A stretch of DNA of 64,000 nucleotides from Pseudomonas sp. SCB32 (GCF_009189165.1 NZ_CP045118.1:1426001-1490000), one strand, 5' to 3'. Positions 9,947-18,382 are shown, counted from the stretch's first letter. Numbers and translations: made by a program. The notes: generated by a model from the letters alone, not told the origin.

Positions 9947-10012
9947 GTAGGGCGAAAAACGCGCAGCGTTATCCGCCGTGATGGGTATCGCTGCGCTCCA
10001 CGCCATCCTACG
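9947..10012 (+). repeat. 65-base GTAGGGCG...CCTACG module, copy 1
   Basis: Runs from GTAGGGCGAAAAACGCGCAG to CACGCCATCCTACG and closely matches 50818-50882. It contains GCGTTATCCGCCG and ends that are partly complementary (GTAGG/CCTAC). Both copies lie downstream of the structured repeat, in the same order and orientation. Confidence 0.8.
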
Positions 10013-10045
10013 AAGAGCAACCCGGCATGAAGCAGCCAAAGTCGC

Positions 10046-10282
10046 AGGCGCGCGCAGAGTCCTGTCAGGAGACCGAGTGGAGGTATTGCGCAGAGGGGCG
10101 AGCGGCATGGATGCCGACCCTCGGAGCGATACCGGAGGGAGGGAACCCCGGCGAAGCCGGGGCCGGATGTCGGGACGAGACCTTTTGGTTCCTTTTGGGA
10201 GGGCGGCTATCCGACGTTCGCCAAAAGGGACTCGCCCGAGGGGGCGAAACAAAAAGTCCCAGCACACGCCGAAGCGGCGCAT
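10046..10282 (-). repeat. Structured dispersed repeat, copy 3 (inverted, diverged)
   Basis: Read on the minus strand this matches the other copies: GCGCCGCTTCGGCGTGTGCTG, TTTCGCCCCCTCGGGCGA, the CCTTTTGG/CCAAAAGG stem (10191-10198 with 10221-10228), GGCATCCATGCCGCTC and CCACTCGG. The GGGCCA arm is lost, but the CGGCAT/ATGCCG hairpin (10103-10116) is kept with paired changes. Together with copy 1 it forms a large inverted repeat around the Lon gene's 3' side. Confidence 0.7.
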
Positions 10283-10293
10283 GAACATCCAAC

Positions 10294-10337
10294 AACAAGG
10301 CGGCGGATAACGCGTGAGGCATTATTCGCCCTACAAG
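10294..10337 (-). repeat. Partial copy of the GTAGGGCG module
   Basis: On the minus strand this reads TTGTAGGGCGAATAATGCCT followed by CACGCGTTATCCGCCGCC, matching the first half of the modules at 9947-10012 and 50818-50882. It lies against the outer end of the inverted structured repeat, so module and repeat are again neighbours. Confidence 0.6.
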
Positions 10338-10379
10338 GAACAAGAGCATCGCGGACTCCGTCCGCGATTCACAGGGCGA

Positions 10380-12779
10380 TCAGCCCGGGAACAGCACCTT
10401 CGCGACATCGCCGTAGCGCCTGGCGAAGTGCACGGTGATGTCTTCCTTCAGGTACTCCGGCAGCTCCTCGAAGTCGCCACGGTTGGCTTCCGGCAGGATC
10501 AGCTCGAAGATCTTCTGCCGGCGCGCGGCGATGACCTTCTCGCGCACGCCGCCGATCGGCAGCACCTGGCCGGTGAGGGTCAGCTCGCCGGTCATGGCCA
10601 CGCCCTTCTTCGGCGCCTGGTTGCGTGCCAGGGACAGCAGGGCACTGGCCATGGTGACGCCAGCACTGGGGCCGTCCTTGGGTGTGGCGCCTTCGGGCAC
10701 GTGCAGGTGGACGAAGGCCTGGTCGAAGAAGCCGGCGTCGCCGCCGTACTGCTTCAGGTGCGAGCTGATGTAGCTGTAGGCGATTTCCGCCGACTCCTTC
10801 ATCACATCGCCCAGTTGCCCGGTGAGCTTGAAGCCGCGATTGAGCGTATGGATGCGCGTCGCCTCGATGGGCAGGGTGGCGCCACCCATGCTGGTCCAGG
10901 CCAGGCCCGTGATCACGCCAATGCCGGAGAGCAGCTGCTCAGTGCGGAACACCGGCATGCCCAGGTAGTCCTCCAGGTCCTTGGCGCCGATCTTCACCAC
11001 TGATTCCGGGTCCTCCAGCAGCTTCACCACCGACTTGCGCACCAGCTTGCCGAGCTGTTTCTCCAGCTGGCGAACGCCGGCCTCGCGGGCGTAGCCCTCG
11101 ATCACCGCGCGCAGGGCGGCGTCGTTGATCGACAGGCGGCTCTTCGGCACGCCGGCTTTTTCCAGCTGCTTGGGCCACAGGTGGCGCTTGGCGATGGCGA
11201 GTTTTTCCTCGCCGATGTAGCCGGAGAGACGGATCACCTCCATGCGGTCGAGCAGCGGACCGGGGATCGAGTCCAGGGTGTTGGCCGTGCAGACGAACAG
11301 CACCTTGGACAAATCCAGGCGCAAGTCCAGGTAATGGTCGAGGAATTCGACGTTCTGCTCCGGGTCGAGCGTCTCCAGCAGCGCCGAGGCGGGGTCGCCC
11401 TGGTAGCTGCTGCCGAGCTTGTCGATCTCGTCGAGCATGATCACCGGGTTCATCACCTGCACTTCCTTGAGCGCCTGCACCAGCTTGCCGGGCAGGGCGC
11501 CGATGTAGGTGCGGCGGTGGCCCTTGATCTCCGCCTCGTCGCGCATGCCGCCGACGCTGAAGCGGTAGAACGGCCGCCCCAGGCTCTCGGCGATGGACTT
11601 GCCGATGCTGGTCTTGCCCACGCCGGGCGGGCCTACCAGCAGCACGATGGAGCCGGCGATCTCACCCTTGAAGGCGCCCACCGCGAGGAACTCGAGGATG
11701 CGGTCCTTCACGTCGTCCAGGCCGGCGTGGTACTTGTCGAGCACCTTGCGCGCGTGTTTCAGGTCGAGCTTGTCGCTGCCCAGCAGGCCCCAGGGCACCG
11801 AGGTGGCCCAGTCCAGGTAATTGCGGGTGACGGCGTACTCGGGCGAACCGGTCTCCAGGATCGACAGCTTGTTGAGCTCTTCGTCGATGCGCTTGCGGGC
11901 TTGCTCGGGCAAGATCTTGCCCTCCAGGCGGGCACGGAACTCGTCGGAGTCGGCGCTCTTGTCGTCCTTGGTGATGCCCAGCTCCTGCTGGATGATCTTC
12001 AGCTGTTCCTTGAGGAAGAACTCGCGCTGACGCTCCCCGATCTTGCGATTCACCTCGGCGGACAGCTCTTTCTGCAGGCGCGCGACCTCCACTTCCTTGC
12101 GCAGCAGCGGCAATACCTTCTCCATGCGCTTGAGGATCGGCACGGTGTCCAGCACTTCCTGCAGCTCGGCGCCAGGCGCCGTGGTCAGCGCGGCGGCGAA
12201 GTCGGTGAGCGGCGACGGATCGTTCGGGTTGAAGCGGTTCAGGTAGTTCTTCAACTCTTCGCTGTACAGCGGGTTGAGCGGCAGCAGCTCCTTGATCGCA
12301 TTGATCAGGGCCATGCCGTAGGCCTTCACCTCGTCGCTCGGGTCGCTGGGGGTGTGCGGGTACTCCACTTCCACCAGGAAGGGCGGGCGGTGGCGCTTGA
12401 TCCAGCCACGGATACGCACCCGCGACAGGCCCTGGGCGACGAACTGCAGCTTTCCGCCCTCGCGGCTGGCGTGGTGCACGCGCACCAGGGTGCCGTGCTC
12501 GGGCAGGCTGTTGGGGTCGAAGTGGCGCGGGTCGTCCGGCGGATTGTCCATGAAGAACAACGCCAGGCAGTGGTGTTCGGTCTTGGCCACCAGTTCGAGG
12601 GTTTCCGCCCACGGTTCCTCGTTGACTATCACCGGCAGCACCTGCGCCGGGAAGAACGGGCGGTTGTGGATCGGAATGGCATAGACCGTGGTCGGCAGGT
12701 TCTGGCCGGGCAGCACGAGCCCGGTGTTGCTGACCTCTTCGGCGCTATGGATATCGTGAATCTCGTCGTGGTCGCTCAT
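10380..12779 (-). CDS. lon: ATP-dependent Lon-family protease (AsrA-type)
   Basis: A 799-residue homo-oligomeric cytosolic AAA+ protease that degrades damaged and regulatory proteins. It has an N-terminal LON substrate domain, a central coiled region, a Walker A GPPGVGKTS, a Walker B VIMLDEIDKL and the Ser-Lys proteolytic dyad Ser705 (DGPSAGVTM) and Lys748 (GGVREKVIAARR), 43 residues apart as in E. coli Lon. Pseudomonas has two Lon paralogues. The neighbourhood (icp next door, pruR/putP beyond) matches PA0779, named AsrA for its role in the aminoglycoside stress response, rather than the clpX-linked lon. Which paralogue this is rests on context. Confidence 0.93.
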   Translation of the reverse strand: MSDHDEIHDIHSAEEVSNTGLVLPGQNLPTTVYAIPIHNRPFFPAQVLPVIVNEEPWAETLELVAKTEHHCLALFFMDNPPDDPRHFDPNSLPEHGTLVRVHHASREGGKLQFVAQGLSRVRIRGWIKRHRPPFLVEVEYPHTPSDPSDEVKAYGMALINAIKELLPLNPLYSEELKNYLNRFNPNDPSPLTDFAAALTTAPGAELQEVLDTVPILKRMEKVLPLLRKEVEVARLQKELSAEVNRKIGERQREFFLKEQLKIIQQELGITKDDKSADSDEFRARLEGKILPEQARKRIDEELNKLSILETGSPEYAVTRNYLDWATSVPWGLLGSDKLDLKHARKVLDKYHAGLDDVKDRILEFLAVGAFKGEIAGSIVLLVGPPGVGKTSIGKSIAESLGRPFYRFSVGGMRDEAEIKGHRRTYIGALPGKLVQALKEVQVMNPVIMLDEIDKLGSSYQGDPASALLETLDPEQNVEFLDHYLDLRLDLSKVLFVCTANTLDSIPGPLLDRMEVIRLSGYIGEEKLAIAKRHLWPKQLEKAGVPKSRLSINDAALRAVIEGYAREAGVRQLEKQLGKLVRKSVVKLLEDPESVVKIGAKDLEDYLGMPVFRTEQLLSGIGVITGLAWTSMGGATLPIEATRIHTLNRGFKLTGQLGDVMKESAEIAYSYISSHLKQYGGDAGFFDQAFVHLHVPEGATPKDGPSAGVTMASALLSLARNQAPKKGVAMTGELTLTGQVLPIGGVREKVIAARRQKIFELILPEANRGDFEELPEYLKEDITVHFARRYGDVAKVLFPG

Positions 12780-12885
12780 GAGGCACCTGACTGATAGGAC
12801 ATGACAGTCTAGATGGGGAAGCGGAAGCGGGGTTTCAATCCCATGTTTTGAGCGGATATTGCGAGTGGATGTTGCAGGAGAATGC

Positions 12886-13716
12886 TTACGGCCGGATTAG
12901 CGGGCGCGGCCGCAGGAAATCGCTGGGTGGACGGCCGAATTGGCGGCTGAACATGGCGCTGAAGGCGCTCGGCGTGCTGTAGCCCACTTCCAGCGCCACG
13001 CTCAGCACGCTGTCCCCCAGCGCCAGGCGTTCCAGGGCCGCCAGCAAACGCGCCTGCTGCCGCCATTGGCCGAAGGTCAGCCCGGTTTCGCGAAGGAACC
13101 AGCGTTGCACCGTCTTGGCATCGACATTCGCCTGGCGTGCCCAGTCGGCGAGGCCGGCATGCTCCCCGGGCTGGCGCTGGATGGCCTGGCAGAGCGCGCG
13201 AAGGCGCGGGTGCGCCGGCAAGGGCAGGTGCAGCGGCAGCACGGGCTCTTCGCGCAGCTCGTCCAGCAGCAGGCCGAGGACCCGCCCGTCGCGGGAATCC
13301 GCCGTCACCTCGCCGCTGATCGACAGGGCGGCAAGTATCAGCTCGCGCAGCAGCGGCGAGACCGCCAGCACGCAGCAGCTCTGCGGCAAGTGCGGGGCGC
13401 TGTCGGGCTCCACGTAGAGGGTGCGCACCTGGACGTCGCCGACCATGCGCGTCCAGTGCTCGACGCCAGCGGGAATCCACAGGCCGCGATTGTCTGGCAC
13501 CACCCACTGGCCGCTGGCGCTGCCTACGACGAGGACGCCGCGCACCGCGTAGAGCAGCTGCGCGCGATGGTGGCTGTGAGCGGGCACTTCATGGCCGTCG
13601 GGGAAGTCCAGGGCAACGGCGGCGACCGGGCTGGCGGCGTGCTCGTTGCCATGGTCCGGGACCGATTCGGTAAGGCCTCGCTCTCCGAGCGCTTCGGCCT
13701 GTGGATATCCTTCCAT
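12886..13716 (-). CDS. AraC-family regulator with N-terminal cupin; 5' end uncertain
   Basis: The protein has a cupin sensor region (FPDGHEVPAHSHHRAQLLYA) and a C-terminal double helix-turn-helix typical of AraC/XylS regulators (LADWARQANVDAKTVQRWF and VALEVGYSTPSAFSAMFSRQFG). From ATG 13716 it is 276 residues. Similarity to cupin-AraC proteins seems to begin only at PDHGNEHAASPV, near 13655; no start codon lies between there and 13716, and no Shine-Dalgarno is visible. On the other strand the same bases (13678 onward) encode a DUF815 fragment, so the regulator's natural start and promoter were probably lost in a deletion. Confidence 0.75.
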   Translation of the reverse strand: MEGYPQAEALGERGLTESVPDHGNEHAASPVAAVALDFPDGHEVPAHSHHRAQLLYAVRGVLVVGSASGQWVVPDNRGLWIPAGVEHWTRMVGDVQVRTLYVEPDSAPHLPQSCCVLAVSPLLRELILAALSISGEVTADSRDGRVLGLLLDELREEPVLPLHLPLPAHPRLRALCQAIQRQPGEHAGLADWARQANVDAKTVQRWFLRETGLTFGQWRQQARLLAALERLALGDSVLSVALEVGYSTPSAFSAMFSRQFGRPPSDFLRPRPLIRP

Positions 13717-13896
13717 GCGTTCAGCCAGGAGCGGTATCTGGAGGTGGTCGCGCGCTGGCTGGAGTCCCACGGCCTGGGCGGCGTGGAGCAGGCGGAATGG
13801 GAGCAGGCGGCGATCCGCTGGGCGACCCATCGCGGTTCGCGGTCCGGACGGATCGCCGCGCAGTTCGCCCGGGACTACGCCGGGCGCCGACCCTAG
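13660..13896 (+). pseudogene. 3' fragment of a DUF815 AAA+ ATPase gene
   Basis: Bases 13678-13896 encode 72 residues with the typical C-terminal end of DUF815 ATP-binding proteins: SLSERFGLWISFHAFSQERY, then RWATHRGSRSGRIAAQFARD and a stop at 13896. Full-length family members are roughly 280-300 residues; the P-loop part is absent. Upstream of about 13660 the frame becomes the antisense of the AraC gene. It is therefore a truncated remnant created by a deletion that joined the two divergent genes. Confidence 0.75.
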
Positions 13897-13995
13897 GCCC
13901 GCCAGAGAGGGCTGATGAGGTGCAACCCGATGGAGTGAAACTGGGCAGGCAGGTGCAACTCACGTAGCATGTGCAAAATTTGATCACATCCTGCC

Positions 13996-14745
13996 ATGTT
14001 CGAAACCCGCCTCGCCTGTCTGTCCGATCAGACCTCCCATCACGCCCACGACCATCACCAACTGGTGATGTCGCTCAGTGGTCGTGCGGAGTTCGAGATC
14101 GCTGGCCGGGGCGGCGAGGTTTGCCGGATGCGCGCCTGCCTGGTGCCGGGGGATGTGGGGCACGAATTCGCCGGCCTGGGTGACAACCGCATGCTGATCG
14201 TCGACCTCGACGAAACCAGCACCGGCGAGGAGGATCGGGAGCTGCTGGCGCGGTTGTTCGAGGCGCCGCGCTACCCGACCCTGGACGCCGATTTCCAGAA
14301 CCTGCTCAGCTATGCCGGCGCCGAGATCGAGCGCTACGGCAACGACCCGCTGCTGGCCCGCGCCCTGGGCGGAGTGCTGCTGCGCGCCTTGCACCTGCGG
14401 CTGTTCGGTCCGCTGGCGGCGCCGCGCCCAGGCCCGCTGGACCTGGAGCGGCTGGATGCCCACATCGGCGAACACCTGGCCCGGCGCATCACGGTGGCGG
14501 AACTGGCGCAGGTCGCCTGTCTCAGCCCCAGCCAGTTCCACGCGCAATTCAAGGATCGGGTCGGCCTCACGCCCCATCAGTACCTGCTGCGCCTGCGCCT
14601 GGATCGTGCCACGCGTCTGCTGCGCGAGAGCGATCTGCCGTTGGTGCGGGTGGCGGGGGAGTGCGGTTTCTCCAGCCAGAGCGCACTGACCACCACCATG
14701 CGCCGTTACCTGGGCCTGACCCCCGGCAGCCTGCGCCGTAGCTGA
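13996..14745 (+). CDS. AraC-family regulator, possible PruR-type proline regulator
   Basis: A 249-residue regulator. The N-terminal half is cupin-like (HHAHDHHQLVMSLSGRAEF), the C-terminal half carries two helix-turn-helix motifs (ITVAELAQVACLSPSQFHAQF and VRVAGECGFSSQSALTTTM). In P. aeruginosa the AraC protein PruR is encoded between the Lon-like gene and put genes and activates proline catabolism; position here fits, but putA is missing, so I leave the symbol empty. No strong Shine-Dalgarno precedes ATG 13996. Candidate AraC-type sites lie just downstream at 14818-14846. Confidence 0.85.
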   Translation: MFETRLACLSDQTSHHAHDHHQLVMSLSGRAEFEIAGRGGEVCRMRACLVPGDVGHEFAGLGDNRMLIVDLDETSTGEEDRELLARLFEAPRYPTLDADFQNLLSYAGAEIERYGNDPLLARALGGVLLRALHLRLFGPLAAPRPGPLDLERLDAHIGEHLARRITVAELAQVACLSPSQFHAQFKDRVGLTPHQYLLRLRLDRATRLLRESDLPLVRVAGECGFSSQSALTTTMRRYLGLTPGSLRRS

Positions 14746-14817
14746 ATTCGCCCGCCTTGGTCGTCTCCATTGCTGACCAGATGGTCAGCCGATGCCTTGC
14801 CGGTGCCGGAGTCTTTT

Positions 14818-14846
14818 GCAAGAAAACCGGAGTTTTCAGCAAGAAA
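14818..14846. promoter_or_regulatory. Candidate AraC/XylS-type operator: GCAAGAAA direct repeat, 21-bp spacing
   Basis: GCAAGAAA occurs at 14818-14825 and again at 14839-14846, exactly 21 bp apart, two helical turns. AraC/XylS proteins typically bind such direct repeats. A perfect palindrome GAAAAC-CGGA-GTTTTC (14822-14837) is superimposed. The site follows the AraC gene at 13996-14745 directly and lies on the putP side. Confidence 0.5.
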
Positions 14847-14849
14847 TCC

Positions 14850-14906
14850 ATGGGTGCAACCCATAGAGTCCGCCAACCGCGTTGCTGGTGTTCCAGGGTG
14901 CAACCC
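14850..14906. promoter_or_regulatory. Two GGGTGCAACCC palindromes 44 bp apart
   Basis: ATGGGT-GCA-ACCCAT (14850-14864) is a perfect interrupted palindrome. Its core GGGTGCAACCC is repeated at 14896-14906. The centres are 44 bp apart, close to four helical turns, which would put two bound dimers on the same face of the DNA. The cognate regulator is unknown; the neighbouring AraC protein or a repressor are candidates. Confidence 0.5.
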
Positions 14907-15508
14907 GGGTCAGACCAAGAACAACATCCAGCTCGATACGCGGGAGGGGCAGCATGCCCATCACCGGTTCTGTCTTTGCCTGTAGCGCGCCCGCACCTGG
15001 CCGCGCCACTCCCTCCACGGTCCGGCTGCTGATGCCCGGCTGTGGCATTGCGCCGTCATGGGTCGGACCAGTGGCGCAATCGACTCCCCAGCTTTCTGTA
15101 CAATCCGCGCCCTCGCGCGCCGGCCACCCCCTGCCGCTTCTCGATGCGCGCGTGAGCACAGTTCTGAATGACTCCGGTGAATACCGCTGCAGGCCCCGTA
15201 TCGTGTGGCGTGCAGGGCTTCATCGGGATGCAGGCGCCATCCCCGGCACCTGAAGGATTACCGGGCCGTGCCCGGTAAACGGCCCGCACCGCGCGTACCA
15301 GCGAGGTACGGGGCGAAGGTCGCCGTGGTGAGACGGCGGCCGCAGGAATGCGCCGGCACGGACGACGGCGGACCTGCGACGGGATGCGTAGCGGTTCGGT
15401 GCCACTTGGTGCCACGCGCAGCCCGGCTTGCTGGACAGCAAGCGCTAACCGGTCGGCGCCATCCGCGCCGGCTGCCTCAAGGGCCCGCATTACCCAGCGA
15501 GCCTGGAT

Positions 15509-15516
15509 AAAAACAA
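15509..15516 (+). promoter_or_regulatory. Candidate Crc/Hfq catabolite-repression motif before putP
   Basis: AAAAACAA fits the AANAANAA consensus bound by Hfq-Crc in Pseudomonas mRNAs. It ends 18 bases before the putP ATG, just upstream of TAGGGGAG, the usual location for translational repression by catabolites. Confidence 0.5.
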
Positions 15517-15533
15517 GCTGTAGGGGAGTCCCC

Positions 15534-17051
15534 ATGAGCGTCAACACGCCCACTCTGATCACCTTCGTGATCTACATCGCGGCCATGGTTCTGATCGGCT
15601 TGGCCGCCTATCGTTCGACCAACAACTTCTCCGACTACATCCTCGGTGGCCGCAGCCTCGGCAGCTTCGTCACCGCCCTGTCGGCCGGCGCCTCGGACAT
15701 GAGCGGCTGGCTGCTGATGGGCCTGCCCGGCGCTATCTACCTGTCGGGCATTTCCGAAAGCTGGATCGCCATCGGCCTGATCTGCGGCGCCTACCTGAAC
15801 TGGCTGTTCGTCGCCGGTCGCCTGCGCGTGCACACCGAGCACAACGGCAACGCGCTGACGCTCCCGGACTACTTCAGCACCCGCTTCGAGGACAACAGCC
15901 GCATCCTGCGCGTGATCTCCGCGCTGGTGATCCTGGTGTTCTTCACCATCTACTGCGCCTCCGGCATCGTCGCCGGCGCCCGCCTGTTCGAAAGCACCTT
16001 CGGCATGTCCTACGAGACCGCCCTGTGGGCCGGTGCCGCCGCGACCATCGCCTACACCTTCGTCGGTGGCTTCCTGGCGGTGAGCTGGACCGACACCGTG
16101 CAGGCGTCGCTGATGATCTTCGCGCTGATCCTCACGCCGATCTTCGTGCTGCTCGCCACCGGCGGTATCGATCCGGCCTTCGCCGCCATCGAGCTGAAGG
16201 ACGCGGCCAACTTCGACATGTTCAAGGGCGCGTCCTTTGTCGGCGTGCTGTCGCTGATGGCCTGGGGCCTGGGCTATTTCGGCCAGCCGCACATCCTGGC
16301 GCGCTTCATGGCCGCCGATTCTGTGAAGTCGATCCCGGCCGCGCGTCGCATCTCCATGACCTGGATGATCCTCTGCCTGGGCGGCGCCGTCGCCGTGGGC
16401 TTCTTCGGCATAGCCTACTTCCAGGCGCATCCGGACCAGGCGGGCGCCGTGGGCGAGAACCACGAGCGCATCTTCATCGAACTGGCGAAGATCCTGTTCA
16501 ACCCGTGGATCGCCGGCGTCCTGCTATCCGCCATCCTCGCCGCGGTGATGAGCACCCTGAGCTGCCAGCTGCTGGTGTGCTCCTCGGCGCTGACCGAAGA
16601 CTTCTACAAGGCCTTCCTGCGCAAGAACGCCAGCCAGCTCGAGCTGGTCTGGGTCGGCCGTGCCATGGTGCTGCTGGTGGCGCTGATTGCCATCGCCCTG
16701 GCCGCTAATCCGGAAAACCGCGTACTGGGCCTGGTGTCCTACGCCTGGGCCGGCTTCGGCGCCGCCTTCGGCCCGCTGGTACTGTTCTCCGTGCTGTGGA
16801 AGGGCATGACCCGCAACGGCGCGCTGGCCGGCATCATCGTCGGCGCGGTCACCGTGATCGTCTGGAAGCAGTTCGGCTGGCTCGGCCTGTACGAGATCAT
16901 TCCGGGCTTCATCCTTTCCAGCCTGTCCATCGTGGTCTTCAGCCTGATCGGCACCGCGCCGTCCAAGGCGATGATCCAGCGTTTCGAGGCCGCCGAGGCC
17001 GAGTACGCGGAAGCGCATCTGCCTGAAGGCATTCCGGCGACCAGCCGCTGA
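15534..17051 (+). CDS. putP: Sodium/proline symporter PutP
   Basis: A 505-residue inner-membrane transporter of the sodium:solute symporter family with 13 predicted membrane spans. Diagnostic segments are SDYILGGRSLGSFVTALSAG and ASDMSGWLLMGLPGAIY in the first helices and GYFGQPHILARFMA in the core, all matching E. coli PutP. It imports proline driven by sodium. I chose ATG at 15534, preceded by GGGGAG; upstream in-frame codons to 15348 are Arg/Ser-rich leader sequence, not protein. putA is not adjacent, unlike the usual putA/putP pair. Confidence 0.96.
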   Translation: MSVNTPTLITFVIYIAAMVLIGLAAYRSTNNFSDYILGGRSLGSFVTALSAGASDMSGWLLMGLPGAIYLSGISESWIAIGLICGAYLNWLFVAGRLRVHTEHNGNALTLPDYFSTRFEDNSRILRVISALVILVFFTIYCASGIVAGARLFESTFGMSYETALWAGAAATIAYTFVGGFLAVSWTDTVQASLMIFALILTPIFVLLATGGIDPAFAAIELKDAANFDMFKGASFVGVLSLMAWGLGYFGQPHILARFMAADSVKSIPAARRISMTWMILCLGGAVAVGFFGIAYFQAHPDQAGAVGENHERIFIELAKILFNPWIAGVLLSAILAAVMSTLSCQLLVCSSALTEDFYKAFLRKNASQLELVWVGRAMVLLVALIAIALAANPENRVLGLVSYAWAGFGAAFGPLVLFSVLWKGMTRNGALAGIIVGAVTVIVWKQFGWLGLYEIIPGFILSSLSIVVFSLIGTAPSKAMIQRFEAAEAEYAEAHLPEGIPATSR

Positions 17052-17068
17052 GTCTTCGCTGAATGAAG

Positions 17069-17102
17069 AAGGCCGCGCTCCGTGAGGGGCGCGGCCTTTT
17101 TT
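17069..17102 (+). terminator. putP intrinsic terminator
   Basis: AAGGCCGCGC (17069-17078) pairs perfectly with GCGCGGCCTT (17089-17098) and runs into a T tract ending at 17102. It lies 17 bases after the putP stop: a classical rho-independent terminator. Confidence 0.9.
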
Positions 17103-17136
17103 GTTTGCGGGTGGGCCTTGGCGCATGGGTTCGGCC

Positions 17137-17161
17137 GATCGCGGACAGAGTCCGCTCCTAC
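17137..17161. repeat. REP half-element
   Basis: ATCGCGGACAGAGTCCGCTCCTAC matches the right arm of the REP-type pair at 60555-60621 and lies between the putP terminator and the sotB stop. Only one arm is present. Confidence 0.55.
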
Positions 17162-17176
17162 GCTCGGTCAGGCACC

Positions 17177-18382
17177 CTACAGTTCCGGACGCGAGGTGTG
17201 CTCGTTGCTGAGCGCCGCCGCATACCGCCAACAGGCGAACAGACACAGCAGCAGACCGGCCACCGCCAGCGCGCCGCCCACGTAGCCGATCCACTCCAGC
17301 CCCAGGCCCACCGCCACACGGCTGCCCAGCAGGGCGCCGCCGCCGATGCCGACGTTGTACAGGCCGGAGAACATCGCCATGGCCACGTCGGTGGCGTCGT
17401 GGGCCAGTTGCAGCACCTTGGCCTGCAGCGCCAGGCCGAAGCAGAGGATCGCCGCGCCCCAGAACAGGCTCAGGCCGAGCAGGGCAAGCGGCGAGTGCGC
17501 CAGCGGCAGGAGCAGCAGCAGGCAGGCGCCGAGTACGGCGATGGCGACGCAGGGGAAGACGCGCGGGAAGCGCTCGCTGTAGCGACTGAAGAGGATCGAG
17601 CCGAACAGCCCGGCGCCGCCGAACAGCAGGAGCAGCAGGGTGGTCTTCCGGCTGTCCAGCGCCGCGACTTCCCGGGCGAAGGGTTCGATGTAGCTGTAAG
17701 CGGTGAACTGCGCGGTGATCACCAGCACGGTGAGCACGTACATCGACACCAGCGCCGGGCGGCGCAGCAGCACCGGCAGGCTGCGCAGCGAGCCGGAGTT
17801 CTGGCTCGGCAGCAGCGGCAGCGAGCGCGCCAGCCAGAGAACGACCACTACCGATACGCCGGCGATGGCGAGGAAGGTCGCGCGCCAGCCCAGTGCCTCG
17901 CCCAGTACGCGCCCCAGCGGAATGCCCAGCACCATCGCCAGGATGGTGCCGGTGGCGAGCAGGCCGAGGGCCTTCGCCTGCTGTCCCGGCGGTGCCACGC
18001 GCACCGCCAGCGAAGCGGTGATCGACCAGAACACCGCGTGGGCGAAGGCGATGCCGAAGCGGCTGAGCATCAGCACGCTGAAGTTCCAGGCGACGCCTGA
18101 GAGCAGGTGGCTGCCAATGAACAGGCAGAAGATCACCACCAGCAGGCGGCGGCGCTCCATGTTGCGGGTCAGCAGCATCAGCGGCAGCGAGGTGAGGGAG
18201 ACCACCCAGGCGTAGAGGGTGAGCATCAGCCCGGTCTGCTCCGGGCGCATGTCGAAGCTTGCGCCGATGTCGCTGAGCAGACCCACCGGAACGAATTCGG
18301 TGGTGTTGAAGATGAAGGCGGCGAGGGCCAGGGCGATGACGCTCAGCCAACTGCCGGTGTGGGTGTGTTGCGCGGTGTCCAT
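17177..18382 (-). CDS. sotB: MFS sugar efflux transporter, SotB type
   Basis: A 401-residue major facilitator protein with 12 hydrophobic segments. The N-terminus [18 protein letters not shown] and the motif RRRLLVVIF after the second helix match the SotB/YdeA group, which export arabinose, IPTG and related sugars. The start at ATG 18382 gives a short soluble leader before helix 1. It stands alone between the putP terminator and the LysR gene; substrate in this organism is unknown. Confidence 0.87.
   Translation of the reverse strand: MDTAQHTHTGSWLSVIALALAAFIFNTTEFVPVGLLSDIGASFDMRPEQTGLMLTLYAWVVSLTSLPLMLLTRNMERRRLLVVIFCLFIGSHLLSGVAWNFSVLMLSRFGIAFAHAVFWSITASLAVRVAPPGQQAKALGLLATGTILAMVLGIPLGRVLGEALGWRATFLAIAGVSVVVVLWLARSLPLLPSQNSGSLRSLPVLLRRPALVSMYVLTVLVITAQFTAYSYIEPFAREVAALDSRKTTLLLLLFGGAGLFGSILFSRYSERFPRVFPCVAIAVLGACLLLLLPLAHSPLALLGLSLFWGAAILCFGLALQAKVLQLAHDATDVAMAMFSGLYNVGIGGGALLGSRVAVGLGLEWIGYVGGALAVAGLLLCLFACWRYAAALSNEHTSRPEL

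Larger units (their letters stand above)
9238..10379. other. 1.1-kb gene-free block made of repeats between icp and the Lon gene
   Basis: No open frame here has a credible start, codon usage or family similarity. The block is built from dispersed repeats: single REP arms at 9320-9343 and 9752-9777, the structured repeat at 9402-9706, a REP half at 9901-9922, a 65-base module at 9947-10012, an inverted copy of the structured repeat at 10046-10282 and a partial module at 10294-10337. It looks like an insertion hot spot between two convergently conserved genes. Confidence 0.75.
14746..15533. other. 788-base regulatory region upstream of putP
   Basis: No credible gene. The left part holds candidate operators (14818-14906). 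The right part (about 15180-15470) is rich in potential stems, for example CGGGCCGT (15262-15269) with ACGGCCCG (15279-15286), and a direct repeat of GGTGCCAC at 15398 and 15408. It ends with a Crc/Hfq-type motif and the putP ribosome-binding site. A long structured 5' leader for putP, or an unannotated small RNA, would fit. Confidence 0.55.

Noticed and set aside
11181..12794. A 537-codon plus-strand frame opposite the Lon gene
   Set aside because: The Lon reading has all family motifs; the opposite frame has repetitive Ala/Gly/Gln/His/Val and no similarity.
15180..15470. Possible riboswitch in the putP leader
   Set aside because: I compared by eye with TPP, cobalamin, SAH and glycine patterns and could not match conserved cores; kept only as a structured leader.
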